Positions 8,617 to 18,150 of a stretch of DNA of 64,000 bases are shown piece by piece. The position numbers were made by a program, and so were the translations under genes. The notes below the pieces were generated by a model. The model saw nothing but the letters and a program-made list of their open reading frames with translations, was not told the origin of the DNA and made no database searches. The first letter of the stretch is position 1. Every line of letters starts with the position of its first letter. The stretch comes from an uncultured Bacteroidales bacterium (GTDB lineage: Bacteria; Bacteroidota; Bacteroidia; Bacteroidales; P3): NCBI GenBank assembly GCA_900317285.1, contig ONGA01000012.1, positions 1 through 64,000 of the forward strand. Reading direction: 5' to 3'.

Positions 8617-9156
8617 ATGAAAATGAGTATACTGATTCTTTTTATTGTCGCCATTTTGGCTACCCTCGTTGTCGCGGGGGGCATCTTTTATTTGCTGGTT
8701 AAGCATTGGTTCGACAGCCAGCGTAAGGAACAGCTAGTACAGATGAAAATTGACGAGCGTCGCGAGACCCTCAAGGTGGTGACCCCCATCCGTCTGCAGG
8801 CCTACGAGCGCATGGCGCTGTTTCTTGAGCGTATCTCTCCCGACAGCCTAGTGCTGCGCTGCTACCAGCCCGGCATGGACCTCAAGTTGCTGCAAGGCGT
8901 GATGACCAAGAATATCCGTGATGAGTGGGAACACAATCTCTCGCAGCAGGTCTACATTGACGAAGCTTCTTGGGCACGTATCCGTGAGGCAAAAGACGAG
9001 ATGGTTAACCTTGTCAACTCCTCGGCGGTCAGTCTGCCTGAGGAGAACGACCCCACGCGACTGGCGGCTTCCATCTTCGCATCAGCGGCACACCATCAGC
9101 CTACCGACAGCGCTCTCCATGCGCTCCATGAGGAAATCAACGAGCTCTTCGGATGA
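8617..9156 (+). CDS. Membrane-anchored conserved Bacteroidetes protein
   Basis: 179 residues. One N-terminal membrane helix (about 4-27, SILILFIVAILATLVVAG) is followed by a soluble, probably cytoplasmic, mostly helical domain containing AYERMALFLERISPDSLVLR. I recognise this as a conserved uncharacterised Bacteroidetes family but cannot assign a function. It lies 3 bases after cobB and overlaps the next gene by 4 bases (ATGA), so these genes are likely co-translated. Confidence 0.7.
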   Translation: MKMSILILFIVAILATLVVAGGIFYLLVKHWFDSQRKEQLVQMKIDERRETLKVVTPIRLQAYERMALFLERISPDSLVLRCYQPGMDLKLLQGVMTKNIRDEWEHNLSQQVYIDEASWARIREAKDEMVNLVNSSAVSLPEENDPTRLAASIFASAAHHQPTDSALHALHEEINELFG

Positions 9157-10769
9157 TGCGACGTTTTGCATTTGTTCTGGCATTGGCGGCAGTCGCCGTT
9201 TCCTGCGCCAAGATGGGCTACCCCACAGGTGGTCCCAAAGATGAGGTGCCGCCGCAGCCTGTTGCTGTGCAGCCCGCCAACGAGAGCCGTAATTTCGACA
9301 AGGATCGCTTCTATATCGGTTTTGATGAATATGTGGTTCTGAAGAACGCTAATGAGAATGTCCTGGTTTCACCACCGCTGAAGAACAAGCCTGAGTATAC
9401 GGTGAAGGGCAAGGGCGTGCTGGTGAAAATCAACGACACACTGCAGCCCAATACCACCTACCTCTTCCAGTTCAAAGAGGCTGTCGCCGACTTCACTGAA
9501 GGTAATGTGTTGCCGAGTTTCGAATATGTTTTCTCCACAGGTGCCGACATGGATACACTGATGCTCGAAGGGTCGGTGACAGAAGCCAAAGGTGGAGCCC
9601 CCTGGAAAGAGGCCGTCACCGTTATGGCGTATCATGAGGAAACCTATGCCTCGGATACCGCAGCTCTTTCTCTCCGGCCTAGCTATGTCACCCGTTGCGA
9701 TAAGAGTGGTCGATTTGCTTTCCATTACATCCCCGAAGGACGTTACCGTATAGTTGCACTTGAGGACAAGAATCGCAACTTGCGCCTTGATGCCAGTGAG
9801 GCGGTGGCATGGGACACTACTTGTTATTCCAGTTTTAGTCGTAAGGATAGCACTGCCAGACGCTCGGCGCTGCGGATGTCTGCTCCCGACCGTCGCAAGC
9901 AGCGCATTGTGAGCAGCGAGTTTACCGAACAGGCACGTATAGTTGTCGCTACCGCTTTGCCGATGCAAAACCCCGAAATTGGAGGCGTTGCAGCGGAATG
10001 GCGTCTCAACAAGCAAAGGGACACATTGACCCTATGGTGCCTTGATGCCAAAGCCGACACTGCCCGTCTGGTGTTGAGTGACCCCACAGGTCTGCAGGAC
10101 ACCCTGAAATTGCGTTTCCGCCCTAAGAACGCTGGTCGACGCCGTGGAAAGGAAGAAACCAGTACACCGATTATGAAGGCGCTGTGTTCAGGCACTGCCG
10201 CTTTCTATGATGATTTGCGTCTCGCCTTCCTCAATCCTGTAGTGAAGGTTGCTGACAGCGCCATTGCGGAAGTGATGAATCTGAAAGACAGCAGTATTGC
10301 TACATATCCGCTGGTTGTTGACAGCACGGGATTGGAAGTCCGTATTGTGGCTACGCTCCGTTCGGGTCAGGAATATCGGGTTCGTTTGCGTGAAAAACTT
10401 TTCACCGATATTCATGGCCGCACTTCCGACAGCCTTGTGTTCAAACTCACCCCCAAGGATTATGGCATGCTGACCCTTCATGTGGAGAACGTCACTGGCA
10501 GCCCCTTGGTGATAGAGGTGTTAGACAGTCGCGATACGGTGGTGCAAAAAATGCCGATGCTTGCTTCCGGTACGTTGCGTTTCCGTCATCTGCCTGCCGC
10601 CGACTATCGTCTGCGTGCTGTGGTCGATGTTGACGGTGACGGTGCTTGGACGCCTGGCGACTACATGCTGCAGCGACAACCCGAGTCAACGATTCCTTTT
10701 GGCAAAACCCTCCAGTTGCGCGAGAAATGGGAAATGGAGGAACGGTGGACAGTGAAAGTTGAAGATTGA
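9153..10769 (+). CDS. Ig-like domain lipoprotein
   Basis: 538 residues. Signal peptide with lipobox (ALAAVAVSCAKMG, Cys about 18), then PTGGPKDEVPPQPV and GFDEYVVLKN. These match the large Bacteroidetes lipoproteins that begin with a bacterial Ig-like (SbsA-type) domain and continue as beta-rich repeats. It is presumably an envelope protein facing the periplasm or the cell surface. Function is unknown. It overlaps the upstream gene by 4 bases and ends one base before the flippase start codon. Its last codons lie in a GAAAGTTGAAGATTGA microrepeat variant. Confidence 0.75.
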   Translation: MMRRFAFVLALAAVAVSCAKMGYPTGGPKDEVPPQPVAVQPANESRNFDKDRFYIGFDEYVVLKNANENVLVSPPLKNKPEYTVKGKGVLVKINDTLQPNTTYLFQFKEAVADFTEGNVLPSFEYVFSTGADMDTLMLEGSVTEAKGGAPWKEAVTVMAYHEETYASDTAALSLRPSYVTRCDKSGRFAFHYIPEGRYRIVALEDKNRNLRLDASEAVAWDTTCYSSFSRKDSTARRSALRMSAPDRRKQRIVSSEFTEQARIVVATALPMQNPEIGGVAAEWRLNKQRDTLTLWCLDAKADTARLVLSDPTGLQDTLKLRFRPKNAGRRRGKEETSTPIMKALCSGTAAFYDDLRLAFLNPVVKVADSAIAEVMNLKDSSIATYPLVVDSTGLEVRIVATLRSGQEYRVRLREKLFTDIHGRTSDSLVFKLTPKDYGMLTLHVENVTGSPLVIEVLDSRDTVVQKMPMLASGTLRFRHLPAADYRLRAVVDVDGDGAWTPGDYMLQRQPESTIPFGKTLQLREKWEMEERWTVKVED

Positions 10770-10770
10770 C

Positions 10771-12099
10771 ATGGAAAAGAAGCTGCTGTCGGGTCTGTTT
10801 TGGGTATTGCTTGCCAACCTTTTGGTCAAGCCCTTCTGGATTTTGGGCGTCGAGGTCGGTGTACAGAACGCTGTCGGCAATGAGGCCTATGGCTTTTACT
10901 ATGCCATCTTCAGTTTCAGCTATATCTTCAATATCCTGCTTGACCTGGGTATCACCAATTTCAATACCCGCAATATCGCGCAGCATCCGCAGCTGATAGG
11001 CAAGCATCTGAGTGGCATTCTCGGAATCAAGATCTGTCTGCTGGGACTTTATTTGGCGGTGACATTCACTGTCGGACTGCTGATGGGTTATGGCAGCGAC
11101 GAATTCCGACTACTCGTGCTGCTCTGCCTGTGCCAGTTTCTCAACTCCCTCATCCTTTATCTGCGTAGCAATTTTGAAGGGCTGCTGCTTTTCAAATGGG
11201 ACAGCCTTCTGTCGGTGCTTGACCGGGTACTGATGATACTTATTTGTGGGATGTTGCTATGGGGTCCCCGACTTTCTATTTTTAAACTTCACTTTTCAAT
11301 CTATCATTTCGTCTATGCGCAACTTGTGGCGTATGGTGCGACAGCATTGCTTGCCTTTACTGTCATTGCCCGTAAGGCGAAGTTCCGTCGCTTGCGTTGG
11401 GATTGGCGATTCTTCCTTGTGATTCTTCGCAAGAGTGCCCCCTTTGCGTTGCTGGTGTTGCTTATGGCAAGCTATAATCGTATTGACCCTATCCTTTTGC
11501 GTCAGTTGGCGACAGATGCCGATGCAGGCGTTTATGCTGGGGCTTTCCGTCTCCTCGATGCACTGACCATGGTGGCTTATCTTGTCAGTGTGCCATTGCT
11601 GCCGGTCTTCTCGCGTATATGTCGTGAAGGAGAAAGCGTGGCTGAGGTGGTCCGTCTGGTCTTTTGGCCGATGATGATTTTTGCTGTAGGAATCTCCCTG
11701 TGCTGCACGTTTGGGGCAGAACCACTGATGGGATTGCTTTACCATGAGCGTTGCATGCTGTATGTGCCGGTGTTCCGGATACTCATCTTCGGCATTATCC
11801 CTATAGGGCTGACCTATATCTTTGGCACACTGCTTACCGCTGGAGGCCACTTGCGGCAATTGAATCTTTTTGCTGCTGCAAGCCTGTTGCTTAATGTTGT
11901 TGTCAATCTCTTGCTCATTCCCCATTACGGGGCTGTGGGTTCAGCCTGTGCCTCCCTTGCGGCGCAAAGCCTGATGGCGGTGACACAGATGATACTTTCG
12001 GTGCGCCTTTTCCGTTTGCCAGTGGCAATCTTCCGATTGCCGAGACCCTCGGATTTCCGGCGTGTGGTATCCATTTTGCGAGAAAATAATAAAAACTAA
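10771..12099 (+). CDS. Polysaccharide flippase (MOP/Wzx-like)
   Basis: 442 residues from the ATG at 10771; a TTG at 10759 is possible but lies in microrepeat DNA. The protein is almost entirely hydrophobic with about 12-14 predicted helices and begins KKLLSGLFWVLLANLLVKPF. That architecture matches oligosaccharide/polysaccharide exporters, which flip lipid-linked glycans across the inner membrane. Residues about 171-181 (FKLHFSIYHF) are encoded by an AACTTCACTTTTCAATC microrepeat and may be an inserted loop. No glycosyltransferases flank it, so its substrate is unknown. Confidence 0.78.
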   Translation: MEKKLLSGLFWVLLANLLVKPFWILGVEVGVQNAVGNEAYGFYYAIFSFSYIFNILLDLGITNFNTRNIAQHPQLIGKHLSGILGIKICLLGLYLAVTFTVGLLMGYGSDEFRLLVLLCLCQFLNSLILYLRSNFEGLLLFKWDSLLSVLDRVLMILICGMLLWGPRLSIFKLHFSIYHFVYAQLVAYGATALLAFTVIARKAKFRRLRWDWRFFLVILRKSAPFALLVLLMASYNRIDPILLRQLATDADAGVYAGAFRLLDALTMVAYLVSVPLLPVFSRICREGESVAEVVRLVFWPMMIFAVGISLCCTFGAEPLMGLLYHERCMLYVPVFRILIFGIIPIGLTYIFGTLLTAGGHLRQLNLFAAASLLLNVVVNLLLIPHYGAVGSACASLAAQSLMAVTQMILSVRLFRLPVAIFRLPRPSDFRRVVSILRENNKN

Positions 12100-12101
12100 A
12101 A

Positions 12102-14240
12102 ATGAATAATAAGATGAAGAGAATTCTTGTTTTTGTATCAATTGCGATGATGGCGCTGCCGGTGTGCCGTGCCGATGAAGGCATGTGGATCCCGATGTTG
12201 CTGGGACGCAATGAGGCTGCCATGCAGGCGGCTGGAATGCACATCACGGCAAAAGACATCTATGATGTGAACCATTCCTCGTTGAAAGATGCGGTGCTGC
12301 TTTTTGGAGGTGGATGCACTGGCGAGTTTGTAAGCAACGAAGGTCTTGTGTTGACCAACCACCATTGTGGCTACAGCTACATTGTTCAGCACTCCACCGT
12401 GGCTCACGACTACCTGACCAATGGGTTCTGGGCAATGAAACGTGAACAGGAGATCCCCTGTCCGGGACTGACGGTGACGCGTCTGGTACGTATGGAAGAT
12501 GTGACCGACCGTGTGCTGGAGGGTGTGACAAAGGAGACCTCGGAACAGGATCGCGAGAAGATTGTGAAGAAAAACATTGCGAAAATCACCGAGGAGGCGG
12601 TGAAAGGCACGCATTATAAGGCTGTCATCAAGCCGTTCTATTACGGTAACCAGTATTTTATGTACATCAACGAGGTATTCACCGATGTGCGACTGGTGGG
12701 TGCCCCTCCGAGCAATATCGGCAAGTTCGGCGGCGATACCGATAACTGGATGTGGCCTCGCCATACGGGAGATTTTTCCATGTTCCGTGTCTATGCCGAC
12801 AACAATGTTCCTGCCGACTTCAGCAGTGATAACACTCCTTACCAGCCTTTGAAACATTTGGAGATTAGCCTGAAGGGAGTGGAAGAGGGCGACTTTACCT
12901 TCGTCTTTGGCTATCCCGGAACCACACGCCGCTACGTGACGCACGATGCCGTCGACCTGGCCGCCAATGTGGAGAATCCGGTCCGCATCGCTTTGCGTGA
13001 CATCCGTCTGGCGCATTACAATGACGCCATGCGTAAGTCGCCGGCGCAGCGGTTGAAATATGCGTCTCGCGTTGCTTCCATCGCCAACGGATGGAAGAAA
13101 TGGCAGGGCGAGACTCTTGGCATTGAGAGACTTCATGGAGTGGAACAGAAAATCGAGCAGGAAGGTGCTTTCCAGAAATGGGCGCAGGGCAAGACGGAAT
13201 ACCGTGCCGTATTGCAGCAGCTGGAAAACAACTACGAAAGATTGCGCGAAGTTGAGTTGGAGTGGACATACTTCAATGAGGCGGTGCTTGCGAGCGATTT
13301 CATGAACCGTGCGATGAAACTATGGCGTTTGGGCAAGATGACAGACCAGATGGCTATAGAATCGGCGGCACAGGCGCTGTTGGAGGAGAGCCAAAGATAT
13401 TTCGCCGACTTCGAAGAGCACTCTCCTGTTGACGAAGCCATCTTTGTGGAAACCTTCCAGTACATGTGGGTGCATGGCTTTGCACCTTTCGTCAAAGAGA
13501 ACGATGCCGAGAGCGTCAATAAGATGCTCGAAAAGACTTATGCCAAGTCCATCCTCAACAATCCCAAGAAACTGGAGAAACTGCTGAAGTCGCCGAGCCG
13601 AAAAATCCACGACTATTGCGCCAAAGCCAAGGACCCTGCCCTTGAGTTTTTCGTCCGTGCCTATGACTACTGTTACAGTGAAAGCAAACGCAAGGCTTAC
13701 AATGATGCCGAAGAAAACATTCAGCGACAAATGCGCACCTATGTGAAAGGCCTGATGGAGATGTATCCTGATTCTAACTTCTTCCCCGATGCCAATCTTA
13801 CCTTGCGTGTGACCTATGGTCATGTTCAGGGATTCAAACCCAAGGATGCCACATATTACACTGCGTACTCGACCATTGACGGTATTATGGAGAAAGAGAA
13901 TCCTGAGATTTACGACTACCGCGTAGAGTCCAGGCTCAAAGACCTCTATAACCGCAAGGACTATGGCATCTATGCCAATAGCAAGGGCGAATTGCCTGTG
14001 GCTTTCATCGCCACCAACCATACCACTGGCGGCAACTCCGGCAGCCCCGTGCTCAATGCCGACGGCCAGTTGGTGGGCATCAACTTCGACCGCTGCTGGG
14101 AGGGCACCATGAGCGACCTGCTCTTCGACCCCGCCTATTGCCGCAATATCTCACTCGATATACGTTATTGCCTCTTTATCATCGACAAGTTCGCCGGTGC
14201 ACGTCATCTGGTGGATGAGATGACACTCGTTGAAAAATAA
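12102..14240 (+). CDS. S46 family dipeptidyl peptidase (DPP11-like)
   Basis: 712 residues with a signal peptide. S46 enzymes remove dipeptides from the N-termini of peptides in the periplasm of asaccharolytic Bacteroidetes. The catalytic triad is visible: LTNHHCG (His about 87-88), the Asp in RHTGDFS (about 224) and GGNSGSPV (Ser about 646). The S1-site segment reads GINFDRCWEG. An Arg at this position marks DPP11, which prefers Asp/Glu at P1, whereas DPP7 has Gly. I therefore predict acidic specificity. It lies 2 bases after the flippase and 12 bases before the C25 protease, fitting a peptide-degradation role. Confidence 0.9.
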   Translation: MNNKMKRILVFVSIAMMALPVCRADEGMWIPMLLGRNEAAMQAAGMHITAKDIYDVNHSSLKDAVLLFGGGCTGEFVSNEGLVLTNHHCGYSYIVQHSTVAHDYLTNGFWAMKREQEIPCPGLTVTRLVRMEDVTDRVLEGVTKETSEQDREKIVKKNIAKITEEAVKGTHYKAVIKPFYYGNQYFMYINEVFTDVRLVGAPPSNIGKFGGDTDNWMWPRHTGDFSMFRVYADNNVPADFSSDNTPYQPLKHLEISLKGVEEGDFTFVFGYPGTTRRYVTHDAVDLAANVENPVRIALRDIRLAHYNDAMRKSPAQRLKYASRVASIANGWKKWQGETLGIERLHGVEQKIEQEGAFQKWAQGKTEYRAVLQQLENNYERLREVELEWTYFNEAVLASDFMNRAMKLWRLGKMTDQMAIESAAQALLEESQRYFADFEEHSPVDEAIFVETFQYMWVHGFAPFVKENDAESVNKMLEKTYAKSILNNPKKLEKLLKSPSRKIHDYCAKAKDPALEFFVRAYDYCYSESKRKAYNDAEENIQRQMRTYVKGLMEMYPDSNFFPDANLTLRVTYGHVQGFKPKDATYYTAYSTIDGIMEKENPEIYDYRVESRLKDLYNRKDYGIYANSKGELPVAFIATNHTTGGNSGSPVLNADGQLVGINFDRCWEGTMSDLLFDPAYCRNISLDIRYCLFIIDKFAGARHLVDEMTLVEK

Positions 14241-14252
14241 AAAAAAGAAGGA

Positions 14253-17200
14253 ATGAAAAAAGAGTTATTGTTTGGGCTGTTTGCATGGCTGTCGTTGACG
14301 GTGGCGGCCCAACAGGACGGTTATCGGATAGCTTCCGACGACTATTCCGGAATGCAGGTTGAGTTTGTTACCCCTGCGCTTCAAATGTATCAAGGTGCCC
14401 TTTGCGGGCAGTCGTTCACCTTCGTCGGAATGGAGGGCTATGAACCTTCAGCCCGACCCGGTGCGCCGGACCTGCCTACCTTTTCAAGGCTGATAGAGGT
14501 GCCCTTGTGTGCCGGTTTCGATGTGAAGGTGGATGGTGCGGAATATGACACGCTGACACTTGAAGGAGCCCAGGTGGCGCCCTGCCAACCCTCGCGCAGC
14601 AAATCGGATACCACGGCACCGGTGTTGCACATGGACAAGAGCTTGTATGCTGCCGATGCTTTCTATGGCGTTGACGAGGTGACGGTGGAAGCCGTGGGCG
14701 TGGCCCGAGACCGCCGTCTGGCCCGTCTCCAGTTCTCGCCTGTGCGCTACAACCCAGTCAGCCGCCAGCTGATAGTGTGCCGCCGTGCTATGGTGACCGT
14801 CACCTATCGTGGAGCCGACATTGAGGGTACGAAACAGATGTTTGCCCGTTATCATACGCCTGCTTTCGCCAGTGGCACGATGGTAATCAACAGCATCTAC
14901 CCCAAATCGGTGAGCACGACTGCACCGGTGCGTTACCTGATTGTGGCGAATCCCATGTTCCGTGGTCAGCTGGATGAGTTTATTACCTGGAAACGCCGCA
15001 AGGGATTCCTTACCGACATCATCTACACCGATGACCCCGTTGTGGGAAACACCAGCGCAACTATTGCCGACTATATCAAAAAGCAGTATCGGGATGCTTC
15101 TGTCGAGAACCCTGCGCCGACCTACCTGTTGCTGGTGGGCGATGTGGAACAGCTGCCTTCATTCGACGGCACGACAGCGGACCCCGACGAGTACCATGTC
15201 ACCGACCTCTACTATGCTACGTGGACTGATGGCGATCACATTCCCGACTGCTACTATGGCCGTTTCTCGGCACAGAACATCAGCCAGCTGACGCCCCAGA
15301 TTGAGAAAACACTGATGCACGAGAAGTACACCTTTGCCGACCCCTCGTTCCTTGACCGTGCTGTCCTGGTTGCCGGTATTGATCATAATTATGGATTCGG
15401 AAACTCCCATGCCGACCCCGCCATGGACTATGCCGCCATTCATTACATCAACGGCAGCCGCGGATTTTCCCAGGTGCATTACTTCAAGAACGATACCAAT
15501 AGTGTGCCCGCCGCACAGGGAATCACCATCCACGCCAACAATACCGATGCCCTTGCTGCGGAGATCCGTAACAAAATCAACCAGGGAACTTGCTGGGCGA
15601 ACTATTCCGCCCACGGTGGTTCCACCGGCTGGGCGGAGCCTAATTTCGGCAACAGCCACGTGTCGCAGATGACCAACAACCAGAAGTTCGGCGTGATGGT
15701 GGGCAACTGCTGCCAGACCAACAAGTTCAACGAGAGCACATGCTTCGGCGAGGCTTTGCTCCGCAAGGATAACTACTGCGGCGCGGTAGGCTATATCGGA
15801 GGCAGCAACAATACCCTCTGGGGAGAGGATTTCTATTGGGCTGTCGGAGTGCGCTCCCAGATAAGTGCCACCATGTCGCTCGCCTATGATGCCCAGCATT
15901 TGGGTGCCTACGACCATTTCTGCCACACCCACGGTGAAGCCTATTCCGAATGGGCTACCACCCAAGGTGCGCTGCTGATGCAGGGAGACCTGGCGGTCGA
16001 GAGCTCTACGTCGGCTGCCTCCACGAAGTTCTACTATTGGGAAATCTATCACCTGATGGGAGACCCTTCGCTGATGCCCTATCTGACGCAACCTGCTGTG
16101 ATGCCTTTGACGGTGCCGCAAAACATAGTGTTTGGCACCACCACCTCCATTGAGGTGACGGCTGTGCCCTATGCCTACGTCGCGTTGACCGACACCCTAA
16201 ACCACACCCTTCTTGCCTCGGGTTTCGCCGATGCCAACGGGCATCTGACCCTCCAGCTGCCTACGTTGCTTCCTTTTGTGGGCTACGAGGTGGCGGCTTC
16301 CGCCCAGCAGTATCGTACCGCCATTCAGCCGGTTGCTGTCCAGCGGCCTGCGGGAGCCTTCCCCGAGGTGGTGTCGTTTACACTGGATACGCTCCTGTCG
16401 GCTGGCGATACGACGTCGGCACGGATTGTGGTGGCCAACCATGGCGACATGGATGCACAGGAGGTGGAAGTGCGTCTGCTGTCGAACACCCCCATGCTGT
16501 CATTTCCCGTCTCTTCCTTCCTGGTGCCATCCATCGCAGCCGGGGAGACGTTCGACACCGTGGTGAACATTGCCGTCAACATGCGGGCGGTGGACCAGAG
16601 CGAGGCACTGGTGAGCATAAATACCTCATGGAGCACCTCCAGTACCGCCGCGGAAAGCCGTTACGAGGTGCTACTGAATGCTCCTGTGCTGACGGTTGAC
16701 TTCTCCGAGCGCACGCTCAATATCATGCCCGGCAGTGAAAGCACGCTCACCCTGACGGTGGCGAACAACGGTCATGCTCCCTTGAAAGACGCCCTCTTCA
16801 CAGCTACCTCCCACTCCGGCAACCTCAACGTTGTAGCCCTCGACAATACAAGCTTCACCGTGAACCCCGGCACCAGTGTCAGCCGAAGCTTTACCCTCAG
16901 CGTGCCCGCATCCGTGGCACAGGGATTGTTCTCCCAGATACAGGTGCAACTGGCTAACAACACGGTGATTTACGATACCACCCTTCAGGTGCTTTCGGGT
17001 GTTGCTTACTGCGAGACCTTCGAGGGTAACCGCTTCCATATCGACGGCTGGGCACAGGGAACTTATCCCTGGCAGATTGTCGAAGGGGAAGCGGGCGAGG
17101 GTCGTTACTCGCTGCGTTCGAAAGCGGGACTCACCCACCAACAGACTTCCGAAATCAGCATCACCCGTACCAGCGGTCGCATTGGCGACAGCCTCGTCTT

Positions 17201-18107
17201 CTACGTCAAGGTGTCGTCGGAACGCAACTACGACAAGTTCACCTTCGTCATGGACACCACCATCCTGCTCACCCTTTCGGGCGAGGTGGACTGGCAACGC
17301 CAGTCGTTCCCCGTGCCTGCTGGAACACATACCTTCCATTTCCGCTATGAGAAGGACCAAAGTGTCAGCAACGGTAGCGACTGTGCCTGGATAGACATGG
17401 TGATGATGCCCGACATGCTCTCGCCCGACCCCGGACGCTATCCCTATGAGGTCCGCACCAACGAGACCTTCGAGGAGAATAGTTTCCATCTTACCGGCTG
17501 GTCGCAGGGGGCAAAGCCCTGGTTCATCACCGCGACGGAATCCTATGAGGGCTACTACAGCCTTCGTTCGGCCTCGGGAATGGAAGATAACGAGACCTCT
17601 GAAATCACCCTCTCCTGCAATGTCAACCATGCCGGCGACAGCCTCATCTTCTACGTGAAAGTGTCGTCGGAACAGGGCTATGACAAGTTCTTCTTCTACC
17701 TCGACGGTACGGAGCGTTGTTCGGCTTCGGGCAACCTGCAGTGGACGCGTGTGGTCCTTCCGCTGAGTGCAGGCAACCATACCTTGAAATTCCGCTACAA
17801 GAAGGACGGCAGCCGCAGCAGTGGCAGCGACTGTGCCTGGATCGACCTGATCAGCCTGCCGTCAACCCAGGTGACGCCGGTGGGCATCGACCCTGCTGTG
17901 GAGGTGGAACCGATGGTTGTCTACCCCAACCCCACGGTGGGTGAGGTGATGCTGTCGAGGGAAGCCGCTGAGGTGGCGGTCTACGACCTCTCCGGGCGCC
18001 TGCTGATGCAGCGGCAGCGCACCCGCACAGTGGACCTCTCGGCATTCCCGACGGGTACCTACCTGTTGCGGTGCGACGGCACCGTGCACCGCGTGGTGAA
18101 ACGCTAA
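14253..18107 (+). CDS. C25 (gingipain-like) protease with adhesin repeats and T9SS signal
   Basis: 1284 residues: signal peptide (1-19), propeptide-like region (20-200), C25 catalytic domain (about 225-610), Ig-like beta domains (610-910), two tandem cleaved-adhesin-type repeats (about 915-1055 and 1070-1210), then a T9SS type A sorting domain (YPNPTVGEVML to the end). The predicted catalytic His is in NYSAHGGSTGW (about 454) and the Cys in GNCCQTNKFN (486 or 487). The two adhesin repeats share YSLRS, DSLxFYVKVSSE and GSDCAWID. The protein is probably secreted through the outer membrane and held on the surface to cut host or dietary proteins. A terminator follows its stop codon. Confidence 0.9.
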   Translation: MKKELLFGLFAWLSLTVAAQQDGYRIASDDYSGMQVEFVTPALQMYQGALCGQSFTFVGMEGYEPSARPGAPDLPTFSRLIEVPLCAGFDVKVDGAEYDTLTLEGAQVAPCQPSRSKSDTTAPVLHMDKSLYAADAFYGVDEVTVEAVGVARDRRLARLQFSPVRYNPVSRQLIVCRRAMVTVTYRGADIEGTKQMFARYHTPAFASGTMVINSIYPKSVSTTAPVRYLIVANPMFRGQLDEFITWKRRKGFLTDIIYTDDPVVGNTSATIADYIKKQYRDASVENPAPTYLLLVGDVEQLPSFDGTTADPDEYHVTDLYYATWTDGDHIPDCYYGRFSAQNISQLTPQIEKTLMHEKYTFADPSFLDRAVLVAGIDHNYGFGNSHADPAMDYAAIHYINGSRGFSQVHYFKNDTNSVPAAQGITIHANNTDALAAEIRNKINQGTCWANYSAHGGSTGWAEPNFGNSHVSQMTNNQKFGVMVGNCCQTNKFNESTCFGEALLRKDNYCGAVGYIGGSNNTLWGEDFYWAVGVRSQISATMSLAYDAQHLGAYDHFCHTHGEAYSEWATTQGALLMQGDLAVESSTSAASTKFYYWEIYHLMGDPSLMPYLTQPAVMPLTVPQNIVFGTTTSIEVTAVPYAYVALTDTLNHTLLASGFADANGHLTLQLPTLLPFVGYEVAASAQQYRTAIQPVAVQRPAGAFPEVVSFTLDTLLSAGDTTSARIVVANHGDMDAQEVEVRLLSNTPMLSFPVSSFLVPSIAAGETFDTVVNIAVNMRAVDQSEALVSINTSWSTSSTAAESRYEVLLNAPVLTVDFSERTLNIMPGSESTLTLTVANNGHAPLKDALFTATSHSGNLNVVALDNTSFTVNPGTSVSRSFTLSVPASVAQGLFSQIQVQLANNTVIYDTTLQVLSGVAYCETFEGNRFHIDGWAQGTYPWQIVEGEAGEGRYSLRSKAGLTHQQTSEISITRTSGRIGDSLVFYVKVSSERNYDKFTFVMDTTILLTLSGEVDWQRQSFPVPAGTHTFHFRYEKDQSVSNGSDCAWIDMVMMPDMLSPDPGRYPYEVRTNETFEENSFHLTGWSQGAKPWFITATESYEGYYSLRSASGMEDNETSEITLSCNVNHAGDSLIFYVKVSSEQGYDKFFFYLDGTERCSASGNLQWTRVVLPLSAGNHTLKFRYKKDGSRSSGSDCAWIDLISLPSTQVTPVGIDPAVEVEPMVVYPNPTVGEVMLSREAAEVAVYDLSGRLLMQRQRTRTVDLSAFPTGTYLLRCDGTVHRVVKR

Positions 18108-18117
18108 AGCAAACGAA

Positions 18118-18150
18118 AAGGAGGCTCACGTTCGAGCCTCCTTCTTTTTT
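18118..18150. terminator. Bidirectional intrinsic terminator
   Basis: A perfect 10-bp stem AAGGAGGCTC/GAGCCTCCTT (18118-18127 with 18134-18143) has a 6-base loop. It is followed by a T-rich run on the + strand and preceded by an A run that would act on the minus strand. It sits between convergent genes ending at 18107 and 18149. Confidence 0.85.
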